Positions 16,207 to 25,119 of a DNA stretch of 36,760 nt are shown here, in pieces. The stretch is from a virus: positions 1 through 36,760 of the IMG/VR virus record IMGVR_UViG_3300045125_000032. One strand, written 5' to 3'. Numbering within the stretch: position 1 is the stretch's first letter; the number at the start of each line of letters is the position of its first letter. The position numbers and the translations under genes are program-made. Below the pieces are notes generated by a model. It had not been told where the DNA came from. It ran no database searches and saw only the letters and a program-made list of their open reading frames with translations.

Positions 16207-16451
16207 GCGACCGCCTTTTCAATCTGGCTGACGTATTCCTCAAACGCCTTTGCCTGCTCGGGCAACAGAATCGTTGGCACCGCGTCCTCAAGTTCTTTGA
16301 TCTTCTCAATCGTGAACATGATCTCGTCCCACGACGGTTTCGGTCGCGGGTCTTCCCAGCGGGTGATCTCGCGGTTGCTGATCTCCCACTTCGCGCCGGG
16401 ACGCAGCAAGTGCATCGCCGTATCAATGCCCATTAGTTGATATGTCTTCAT
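16203..16451 (-). CDS. Conserved small phage protein, unknown function
   Basis: This intact 82-residue protein reads MKTYQLMGIDTAMHLLRPGA, then KWEISNREITRWEDPRPKPS, WDEIMFTIEKIKELED and LLPEQAKAFEEY. I recall similar small proteins beside tail fibre genes in other phages. The start overlaps the stop of the glycine-rich gene and its own stop overlaps the oxygenase start (ATGA), so the three are probably translated together. A role in fibre assembly is possible, but nothing in the sequence proves it. Confidence 0.68.
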   Translation of the reverse strand: MKTYQLMGIDTAMHLLRPGAKWEISNREITRWEDPRPKPSWDEIMFTIEKIKELEDAVPTILLPEQAKAFEEYVSQIEKAVA

Positions 16452-18102
16452 GTGAAGTTGACCTTGAGAATTACGATGCCGGAGCCGCCGGAGCCACCTG
16501 TTGCAGCGCCGCCGCCAGCCGCTAAACCGCCTGTACCGCCGCCTCCACCGCCTGTGTTAGCTGTGCCTGCATCAGCATTGGTGTTATTGCCTTTCCCGTT
16601 ACCGCCGCCGCCTGTACCGCCAGTTCCGGCTGTGTTTCCGTTGTAGCCTCCTCCACCGCCGCCGCCAGCATACGTTACGCTGCTGCCAGAAATGGATGAT
16701 GCTGTACCGTTGCCGCCATTGCCCCCGGAATTTCCAGAAGCATTGGAGCCAGTCGCGCTTGCACCGCCGCCGCCGCCACCGCCTTCGGTTAGCGCCTGAG
16801 CCTCCGTTTGATCCTTGAGAAGGCGATGTGGAAGGCGTATTGCCAGTTCCACCCGCGCCACTATTTGAACCGCCACCACCAGAGCCGCCGGAACCGCCAC
16901 CAACACCGCCGCCAGCCGCACCTAAACCGCCGCCTGTGCTGGTAATAGTGCTGAATACGGAATCCGGAACCTTTTGCACCGGGGTCACCAAAGCCCGCGC
17001 TGCTGCCACCTGCACCACCTGCTCCAACGGTAATCGTGTATTCGCTTCCTGCGGTTACGGCCAATGCCGTACCGGTACGCATACCGCCTGCGCCACCAGC
17101 GCCTCTGCCGCCTGCGGTGGTATTTGCTCCGCCACCGCCGCCACCCCCGCAACAACAGAGGTAATCCACGCTGACCGCACCCGCAGGTGCAGTCCACTTC
17201 TGCGAGGACTTGAAGGTGAAGATCGTGGCAGAGCCGATGTTGTATTTCAGGATGACGATGCCGGAGCCGCCTGCGCCGCCAGTGCCGCGCACGGTTGCCG
17301 CAGAATTTGTTGATCCACCGCCACCACCGCCTCCGGTGTTGACAGTTCCTGACGATGCATTAGCCGAACCGCCACGCCGTTGCCAGCCGTCTGAACCGCC
17401 TGCGCCGCCATCGCCACCAGTGCCGCCGATTGCCGACAGTTCCGCGCAGCATAAGTTCCGCCACCGCCGCCACCAGCGTAAGTTACGCTACCGCCAGAAA
17501 TGCTAGACGCTAGTGCCATTGCCGCCGTTGCCGCCTGCGGTTGTTGGTGCCGTTTGAACCAGTTGCGCTAGCGCCACCGCCACCAGCGGCACCATAGTTA
17601 GGGCTACCAACGCCGCTATTTCCGCCGTTGTTGCCCTGCGACGGTGATGTGCATGGCGTATTGCCAGCGCCTCCGGTTGCTGCGACATGGCGCCGCCTGC
17701 ACCACCTCCAGAACCTCCAGAACCCGCTGCTGAGGCCTTCAGCGTTTGAACCGCCGCCACCGCCATGCTGAAGTGATGGTGCTAAATACGGAATTAGCTC
17801 CCAGTACCGCCTGCATTGGTAAGTGCCCGGGCCGGTGCCACCTGTACCGCCACCGCCAACGGTGATCGTGTAGTCAGTTCCGGCCGTTACGCTAAAACCT
17901 GTGCCGGTGCGGAACCCACCGGCTCCACCACCAGCGCCACGATCCAATCCACCACCACCGCCACCCGCGACCACAAGGTACTCAACCTCGGTGACGCCAG
18001 CTCGGGCGCAGTCCATGTGCCGCTTGGGGTGAACGTGGCGACGACATAGTTCGGCGCTGCGCTCACAACGCTGCCTAGCAGCATTTGCATAATGCCGCTC
18101 AT
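16448..18102 (-). CDS. Glycine-rich tail protein, two tandem modules (probable receptor-binding protein)
   Basis: The gene (about 550 codons) starts MSGIMQMLLGSVVSAAPNYV. Two related modules follow. Each begins with a short beta segment ending in WTAP, then EVEYLVVAGGGGGG or VSVDYLCCCGGGGGG. Next come FRTGTGFSVTAGTDYTITVG or its counterpart, a long glycine-rich stretch with NTPSTSPSQGNNGG-like and SSISGSSVTYAGGGGG-like segments, and a close with GGSGIVILKYN or GSGIVILKVNFT. The first module covers roughly 18060-17230 and the second 17230-16448. Glycine-rich sheets of this kind form adhesin tips in phages such as S16 (polyglycine helices). Frame breaks are frequent, at least ten. Position at the end of the fibre block supports host binding. 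Confidence 0.78.
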
Positions 18103-18105
18103 GGC

Positions 18106-18987
18106 TTAACTCACGTTGCCGCTGATACGACGCAGACCGTTCCCGAGATAAACAATATCGTTGCCACACCTCTCGTCGCCAGTAAGCGTGTCGCCTTGTC
18201 GGTGTTCGTGCCAGCAATGTAGGCAGTCGTAATGCTCATCGTCAGCGTTACGTTACCCGAGGTGTTGTTGAAAATGTCTCACCACATCGCCTGCCGCGAA
18301 CGTGCTGTTTGGCACCGTGATGGAACCCGACGTACCGACGCCGACAAACTTGCCGGCGTCCGTCGTGGCAAAGCGAGTAGCTCGTCGTTTTGTCCGATCC
18401 TGACTGCGGGATGTTGCGATAGCCGACGTTGTTCGTGCCGTCAGCCGTGCAGTTAGAGAGGTTGCCCGAGGTCGGGGTGCCGAGGACTGGAGTTGTCAGC
18501 GAGGGGCTAGTAGATAGCACGACACTACCCGTGCCGGTGCTAGTCGTAACACCTGTGCCGCCGTTTGCCACCGCCAACGTGCCAGTAACACCCGTAGACA
18601 GGTTTACCGTGCCAAGCGTCTGTTTTGAGCGATCCGTTGGTGTCATACGCGCCATCTGGCGTCCAAGTATCACCCACCGCGAGCGTGACCTTGGCGATGT
18701 TGCGAAGCGTGCTATTGGCGTTAAAAGACACCGTAATCGTGACGGCTGCGGTGTCTTTGTTGTAAATCGTGATGTTTTTAACAACGCGCCGCGTGGAGGA
18801 TGCAGGCGCTGCCACCAAGGGTGACGCTGCTGGTGCCGTTTAGCGCACCATCGGTTGACCCTTCCGTAAAGGCAGAGCCGGTATCGTCAGCCCATGCCGC
18901 CGTAAAGTCAGGGTTCGTGGTCGCCGCCGCGCCCGACATGGCGACGACGATGCTTTCAGTTGTTGCGTCAAGTACAAAAATGCCCAT
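18106..18987 (-). CDS. Second tail fibre-like protein
   Basis: The product (about 290 residues) starts MGIFVLDATTESIVVAMSGA at the ATG at 18987. It continues with AWADDTGSAFTEGSTDGALN, RRVVKNITIYNKDTAAVTIT and TLRNIAKVTLAVGDTWTPDG. The middle has the classical fibre segment LAVANGGTGVTTSTGTGSVV, then LSTSPSLTTPVLGTPTSGNL. The C-terminus reads AGKFVGVGTSGSITVPNS and ends SGNVS with TAA just before the next ATG. The LTTP-LGTP-SGxLxNC pattern is widespread in phage tail fibres and neck appendages. Frame breaks occur near 18800, 18630, 18380, 18280 and 18200. Confidence 0.7.
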
Positions 18988-18997
18988 GTCAGTCACC

Positions 18998-20995
18998 TCA
19001 AGAGATAAACCAAGCGAAGGCATTACTGCCGCGCACCGCCACCGCCGCCAGATTGGGCGACCCATGACAAGGTGCCTGCGCCGTTGGTTTGCAAGCACAT
19101 AGCCATTTACTCCGTCCGCTGAAGGCAGAGTATACGTTGTTGATCCCGCCGCGCTACCCGCCGCGAGTCCGACGTAACCCGACACCGCACCCAACAATCG
19201 CATCGCCGCCATATTGGCCGAACCGATAGACGCCTGCGTGCTAGTCAGCGTCGTAACCGTGCCGGTTGTGATTAGCGCCACAGCGGCGTTGATAGAGGCT
19301 ACCGAGGCTTGGGTTGCCGTGAAGGTTTGTCACCACCGCCGTGCCTGCATTAGCCGATGCGATGGACGCGCCCGTAGCAGTCAAGCGTGGTAATTGCTGC
19401 CTACCCCGACATTGGCCGAGGCCACAGATACCGCGTTAAGGTCTAGGCGGTTGGTATTGAGCGTGCCGACGTTAGCCGATGCGATAGATGCGCCGGTTGC
19501 CGTCAAAGCCGTAATTGCTGCCGTACCGACGTTGGCCGAGGCGATGCTGGCTGCCGTGGAGGTTAGGTTAGTAATCGTTCCCGTCGTGACAGGGGCAACC
19601 GCTGCGTTAGCCGAGGCGACCGAGGCGCTGGTTGCCGTCAGATTGGTGACGATAGCCGTGCCGAGGTTGGCCGAGGTGACCGTCGCCTGTCGCACCAGGT
19701 CGGTGACATTGGCTGCTGACATTAGCCGAAGGCAGCTGATACGCCCGTCAGCGTCAGCGCGGTGATATTGGCCGTGCCGAGGTTAGCCGAGGCAATGCTG
19801 GCTCCGTTGCGGTCAAGCCCGTGATTGCTGCCGTGCCGACGTTTGCAGACGCCACCGGACGCGCCCGTAGCAGTCAGCGCTGTGACAGCACCTGCTACCG
19901 ATGTTCTGGCCGAGTGCAGCTGATGCCCTGTGGCCGTAAGCGTCGTCGCAACAAGGTTGCCCGCGTTGGCTGAGGCTACGGATGCACGGTTGCGGTCAAT
20001 GTGGTAATGGCTGCGGTGCCAACGTTGGCGCTAGTAACCGACGCCCTGCGGCGCAGGTCGGTGACGTTGGCAACACCAAAGTTAGCTGAGGCAACCGAAA
20101 CGCCCGACAGCGACAAGTTGCCGATATTGGCTGACGCAATGGATGCGCCAGTAGCAGCAGATTGGTGACCGTGGCCGTCGTAAATAGCGCGACCGCCGCG
20201 TTAATGGACGCGACCGATGCACCCGTGGCGGTCAAGTTGGTGACGACCGCCGTTCCGACGTTTGCGGAGGCAATAGAGGCTTGTGTAGCGGTTAGCGTCG
20301 TGATGACGCCGACGCCTACGTTGGCCGAGGCAGCGAGATAACGTGTTGAGGTCGGATTTGCCGCTGACCCCAAGCGTTCCGTGAACCGATAACGCAGAGG
20401 CATGCAGATACGTTGGCCTGAAAACCTGCATTACCCGTGACCGTCAACGTGCCGTTAATCGTCGTGTTGCCGAACGAGTTGGCGGCGTTAACCATTTGAA
20501 ACCGTGTGCCGTCGTACACCACGACCACGATCTCGCCCGAGTTGATGTCGCCCGCCGCAAGAGCTGACGCGCCATCTCCGGGTTTACCGCCTCGGCACCA
20601 ACCCGTCAATGTTGAGCGTGACCGGCCCGGTATTAGCCCCTGCCGCCACGAGTAAAACATCTGGCCCGCTGCGTAGGCCGCGAGAACGGGCGACATCGTG
20701 CCGGTGATCGTATCCACGCCGCTCGGCGTGATGAGCGACCGCCGTGGACTGCACTTGCGAAGGTTTGCGGCGTCTGTCGCCAACGTGCCGACCGCAAGGC
20801 CCGTGATCTTGTTGCCGCCCATCGGAATGTTGGCCGTGGGCGTAGTTGTCCGACCGTCTTTCGTGATACAGGTCGTCAGACCCGTGGCAAGGTCAGCCGT
20901 TAAAGCGTTAAAAACCGTGGCCGAAATGACGGTATTGGCGACAATGGCTGCCCTGCCGAGTTGATGAGGAACGTGCCGGTGCCGTTGAAAGTCAT
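18998..20995 (-). CDS. Tail fibre with about nineteen 20-residue repeats
   Basis: The start MTFNGTGTFLINSAGQP at 20995 is typical of phage tail fibres. The N-terminal part reads ANTVISATVFNALTADLATG and TANIPMGGNKITGLA, then SGVDTITGTMSPVLAAYAAG and INSGEIVVVVYDGTRFQMVN. A pattern of TLTVTGNAGFQANVSA leads into the repeat array at about 19205-20345, made of units like LTATGASIASANVGTAVVTN. The C-terminus (YVGLAAGSAAGSTTYTLPSA, then NGYVLANQ and LSWVAQSGGGGG) is a common fibre end. The repeats probably fold as a long beta-structured trimeric shaft. Numerous indels break the frame, and the stop is placed at 18998-19000. Length after correction is about 660 residues. Confidence 0.82.
19205..20345 (-). 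repeat. Array of about 19 degenerate 60-base repeats inside the tail fibre gene
   Basis: Each unit encodes roughly twenty residues following SIASANVGTAxxTxLTATxA. On the plus strand the units are marked by TTGGCCGAGGC-like segments spaced on average about 60 bases apart (for example near 19213, 19349, 19470, 19542, 19606, 19666, 19782, 19966, 20026, 20082, 20128, 20260 and 20323). Copies differ by many substitutions, which argues against a recent duplication of all units. Confidence 0.75.
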
Positions 20996-21000
20996 CTGTT

Positions 21001-23143
21001 TTATCTCTTATTCCTGACCTGCGCCATGTACCGCCTGTCGCCAGCTGCGTCCTGAATAGCGCCTCTTGTGCGCGGCGTTGCGCGGCGGCACGACGGTCAA
21101 TATGCAGCCGAATGTTGCGCAATTCGTCTTGCGCTGGCTGACCGCGCAACAGCAACAATTCTGCTAATTGCTGGCGCTGTCGTTCGGTCAGTTTTTTGCC
21201 CTTGTCTTTTGCGGCAGCCGCGGCGGCACCAGGCAACCATGTCACCTTGCAGCATCTGTGCGGCCTGCAATGCTTGTGCAAGTTTGTTCTGATCTTCCTC
21301 GCCTTTAAGTAGCGAATAAGTTTGCGATCCTTCACCTGCGCGGGCGGTTTTTTGCAGTTCTGCCTCACGCAATACCGTGGCTTGGAACTTGCGGAAATCG
21401 TTACCAAACACCAAGCGCAAACGTTTTTGCAAACCGGGCGATTTTTGCAGGTTCATTAGTCTTGCTTGACCTGCTGGGGTATCCGTTTGAGAGCGTAAGG
21501 CTTGAGCCGCGCCGAGTCGGAACGCATTTAGTTGCGCTGGCTCCATGTCGTCAGCGGTGTCAGCCAAATCCTCCACATCTTCAGACATAACTTCGCGACC
21601 TCGCTTCATCGCGGTCGCACTTGTTCTTCGCTGCCGAAATTTTCACGCGCAAGCCTGATAAATGCTGCGCCCTTGGTCGTCTTTTAACGAAACGTTGTCT
21701 AAGCTTGCTTGTTAAATCGCGGCGCAAATTGAAGTTGTAAGCACGCGGCTCTCTTGTGTGGGCCTTGCCAAATTTGTCTTTTGCGTTGTCTTCAATGTCA
21801 TGCGAATTCCGTTTTAGTGTATCTAGCACGTTGAACGGAACGCGGTCGCCTGCGGCAGCAATTCAGCCAAGATTCAATCCTTCGAGGCATACGCTTCAAC
21901 CCGAGGCAATTTTTCCGTTTTGCAAACGTATCGCTTGCGCGGTTTAGCAGCGTCAGCAGTTCACGTCATCAACGGTTACATCGTAATCATTGCAAGTTGC
22001 GCGTAATACGGCGCTGCCTTGGCTTTGGCTTGCTCGCTATGTTGCTTAACTGTTGCTTTCTAAACGGCACACCTTGCGCGTTTAGCAGTTCGTCTGCCAT
22101 AGACGCGCCTGCGAAGCGATCCCCCGGCGCTTGTTAATGAGCGGGCGCGTTGATCTTTCAATCATGCCCTGCGTTGATCCGGGTTCATTACGCAACAGCG
22201 CGAGCTCTGCGCGAGTAGCGGAGCCTGTTGCCGCAATCAGACTTCATGGGCCAAGGCCACCGCCTCGGGGGCGCTGCAAACGCGCTGCGGCTTCGCCACC
22301 TCTGTTGGATCAGCCTCAACGCCGCTCCTTAACGCTGCATAATTCTTCTTGCATTCGCGCCTTCATCAAAGACGGGCCGGGGATGACCTTTGGTTGGCGC
22401 GCAAGCTCCGCAATGCGGTCTTGTTTGGCAAAGCGTATCCGGTGGGATGCGCGCATACGCAATCGCGCTGTAAAAGCTGCGCTAACCGCTCTCTTGGTGC
22501 TTGCAGCTCAAATTCACGGCGCAGTTTTGGCGTGGCTTTTGGGCTGCCATGCTAACGCCCTTGATGCCAAGACCCGTACACCGCCCATGCCTACGCCTGT
22601 GCCGGTGCCGATACAGAATGTCCATTGCCAAATCAGACGGCGTTTCAGCCTCACTTGCGCCCGCAGCGCCAAGTGCGCTTTGAGCAGCGACAGGGGCAAT
22701 GTAGCGGCTACCGCGAGAAATAATGCCTGCGCCAAGCGGGGCGACCGAGCCGCCCATGCTTAACGGCAACGTAGCAAGACCGCCCGCCATCTCAAGGCCA
22801 AACGCAGTTTTGGGATTTGGCTTCGGCAAATGCAGCGGTGCCACCACAGATGATGTCACGCGGGGCCATGTAATCAGCGCGTGTGGGCGCAGTTTCGGTG
22901 CCGCCCATTAAATATGACTGCCCGAGCTGGCCTAGCGCCGCAGCGCCTGCACCAGTTCGTCAAGCGTGTTAAACGTAGCGCCTTGCCCAAAAGTCAACGC
23001 GCCCTGAGCCAAGGCAGGCATCTGTGCGCCCATCACGCGAGCGCTGGTCGGTGACGGGCCTAATTCTTTCCACTCTCCATTACGGAAAACGTAACGCTGC
23101 CCAGTTTTTTGTTGGTCGCTGTTTGACCTTCTTGGTATGCCAT
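21001..23143 (-). CDS. Large virion-associated protein (putative ejection protein), unknown function
   Basis: The gene (about 710 codons) starts MAYQEGQTATNKK at 23143, followed by GQRYVFRNGEWKELGPSPTS and ALAQGALTFGQGATFNTLDE. It continues with AFAEANPKTAFGLEMAGGLA and a hydrophobic Ala/Gly-rich part TLPLSMGGSVAPLGAG, then SALGAAGASEAETPSD. A long helical section follows (EFELQAPRERLAQLL; YALRSGVEADPTEV; LRNEPGSTQGMIER), and a C-terminal region reads MEPAQLNAFRLGAAQALRSQ, LRLVFGNDFRKFQATVLREA and LTERQRQQLAELL. Proteins with this plan are large phage polyvalent or internal virion proteins thought to be ejected with the DNA. Frame errors are dense between 21600 and 22700, so that part is poorly resolved. 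The precise function is unknown. Confidence 0.6.
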
Positions 23144-23154
23144 AGCGTTCTCGT

Positions 23155-24410
23155 TTACCGTCTCGGCTGGTCAAGTTCCGCACCCTCTGGCAAACGACTG
23201 CCATAAGACGGCGGCGCAATGACATCAGGAAATCTATCAGGCAGCCCAACAAATTCAGGCATTTTGCGAAGCCGCGCCCGAACTCTGTTGCTTTTTTGAA
23301 TGTTAATACGAGCTACTTTTTCATTGATCTTTGCCAAATATTCTAGATTTTCTGCGGTTAGTTCTTTACGTACAGCAGAATCTGCAAAAACTCACGATCG
23401 CTTCCCGTAAATCCTGCACCTGAACCAAGGCCGCTAGTTGGAATTGCAGCCAGCGTTGTCTTTGCGAGTTCTGACATCAAGTTTTCGGTGATGCTGTCTG
23501 TCCCCTTACTAAAACCCATCGTTTCCAAGCCTCTTTCAAAGGCTAACCGGTAGATGCACCGCTGCCGGTAATGGGTTTTGCTTTAACAAATCACGAATCC
23601 GATACGACGTTTCAATTTGTGAAAGTGCTTGATCGCCTGCGCATAAATGCGCAGAATCTTGTTTTGCTAAATCTCCTGACAACGCCGTTGTGTATGCGCT
23701 TGTGGTCTTTTCACTAGGTAATACAGCGGTAATGCTAATGGGCTGGCGGTTTTGTTAAACGCCAATCTTCAAACTTGATTTGGCCGGCTTATTCAATCGC
23801 TGTTGATCGGCAACATAGGTGCTCATACGTTTCAACATCGCCCGGCAAATCGCCCGCTTTTTGGCGGTTTTGGCTAAAGCAAACGGATCGCGGGTGCGTT
23901 GATACTGCCTCGCGGCTTTCTGGCGAGGCTTCCATGAGCGCCTCAATGCTGACGTGTCGGCTGACGCGACAACATGAGCTGCGCGTATCGCTGCGCCATC
24001 GGACGTGCCGCGTGCCAACGCGCGGCTCAATGTTTCCTCGCGCTGCTGATACGTCGGCATGACCGTTTCCATCATTGGCTGCTGCATAATTTCTGGCTGA
24101 TAATGCACTAGCCACGCCAGTTACATCAGTTTCTGGCAATGCGCCACCCGTGACGCTACGGGTTTGTGGGCCAAGATCGCGGCGCAACGCCTCAAACGCC
24201 TCAAGGTCTGCTTGACGCGCTTTTGCTTCCGATTGCTCTGCTTTTTCGCCCGGATTTTTTAGACGTATAAGCCGATAACACGCGGGCAATGGCATTTGCC
24301 GCTGACGGCTGCGCTCGGAATCCTTGGAACGTATACGGCTCGGCCTCGGGCTGGAACGCCTGCTGACGCAACATTTCAGCCATTTGCTGTTGGCGTTGCG
24401 CTCGTAGCAT
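23155..24410 (-). CDS. Putative internal virion/ejection protein
   Basis: The start is fixed by a strong ribosome binding site (GAGGAGG) before the ATG at 24410. The product begins MLRAQRQQQMAEMLRQQAFQ, then PYTFQGFRAQPSAANAIARV, LSAYTSKK and a helical stretch ending LEAFEALRRDLGPQTRSVTG. GALPETDVTG and MPTYQQREETLSRALARGTS follow. Further on are RQYQRTRDPFALAKTAKK, a badly broken region at 23350-23760, and a C-terminal part LTAENLEYLAKINEKVARIN, LRKMPEFVGLPDRFPDVIAP with stop at 23155. The helical, Gln/Ala-rich composition and the location between S74 protein and fibre genes suit an internal virion protein. I know no enzyme motif in it. Confidence 0.58.
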
Positions 24411-24413
24411 TTT

Positions 24414-24420
24414 CCTCCTC
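24414..24420 (-). promoter_or_regulatory. Strong ribosome binding site deciding the start at 24410
   Basis: Read on the minus strand, GAGGAGG ends four bases before the ATG at 24410. It selects this ATG over the upstream in-frame ATGs near 24480 as the start of the ejection-protein gene. Confidence 0.6.
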
Positions 24421-24462
24421 GTATGGCCGAGGGGGCGCGAAATGTTGGGGACGTTGCGAACT

Positions 24463-24870
24463 CTATTCTGCGCCATCGTCAAAATCTCCTCTGTACACCG
24501 ACCGCCCTGCGGGGATCGTCATGCCGGGAGAAGAAACCCGGGGGCGTACCCCCCATGCCGACCTGCGGGGAACGCATTGGCGCGTTACGCGGTGCGCCCA
24601 TGCCCATCATTCCTGTGCCGCCCATGCTCTGACTGTAGCCAAACGGGCGACCACCCTGCATGGCCTGCGGAGGGCCGTTAAAGTTCATAACCTGCGGCGG
24701 CACGCAGGGGGCGACGTTGGGCGTCGGCTGTGCGTAACCAAGTCCTGCCGTCTGGCGATACGCCATGTCACCGCTGCCCCGAGGGTGCCGTTCAGCGAGG
24801 AGTTGCGCTCTTGCATGGCAAGCATACGCGCCATCTGCTGCGGCCTACGATCTGGTTGAAAACCGTTCAT
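24463..24870 (-). CDS. Met/Gly/Pro-rich small virion protein, unknown function
   Basis: The ATG at 24870 overlaps the previous stop (ATGA). The product reads MNGFQPDRRPQQMARMLAMQ, ERNSSLNGTLGA, then YRQTAGLGYAQPTPNVAPC, FNGPPQAMQGGRPFGYSQSM and GGTGMMGMGAPRNAPMRSPQ. After a frame change near 24505 it ends close to YRGDFDDGAE. The composition is low-complexity: methionine, glycine and proline dominate, a flexible chain likely to be unfolded. Length about 135 residues. The location among ejection-protein candidates suggests a virion component. Frame corrections are needed near 24775 and 24500. Confidence 0.5.
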
Positions 24871-25119
24871 GCTAACCCCTGCGTGTCCATTGGCGTCACG
24901 GTGTCGTAAGTGTTGCGTCCAACGCTTTTGCCAAAACGGCGATTTGCCATTTGGCGCATTTTGAGCATTTCCAGCGGGTCAATGGATGCGGTCGGCGTTG
25001 CCATTGTCGGTATGGCGGCGTAATCGAATTCACGCGCTGATTTGCTTCTTGCACCGCCAGCATTTCTGCAAAGGCGTTGTGCGTCGGTGCGATCTTTGTA
25101 TGTTTTTGAAATACGGCAT
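24867..25119 (-). CDS. Small hypothetical protein after the S74 gene
   Basis: The ATG at 25119 overlaps the stop of the S74 protein (TGATG). The frame-corrected product (about 83 residues) begins MPYFKK and ends with the clear sequence MATPTASIDPLEMLKMRQMA, NRRFGKSVGRNTYDTVTPMD followed by TQGLA. The middle is broken by indels near 25095 and 25020. It carries a short helical part and a basic patch. I do not recognise the family. Its stop overlaps the next gene by ATGA, so it belongs to the same translated chain. Confidence 0.5.

Noticed and set aside
15994-16440. Long plus-strand open frame opposite the oxygenase and its neighbour
   Set aside because: It is the antisense shadow of two well-supported minus-strand genes and has Cys/Arg/Val-rich composition without recognisable motifs.
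19205-20345. CRISPR-like array
   Set aside because: The 60-base spaced repeats are degenerate and lie in frame within a tail fibre gene; there are no unique spacers, no palindromic repeats and no cas genes.
16448-21001. Diversity-generating retroelement around the fibre genes
   Set aside because: No reverse transcriptase gene, no template repeat and no accessory protein were found; repeats in this region are explained by protein repeats.
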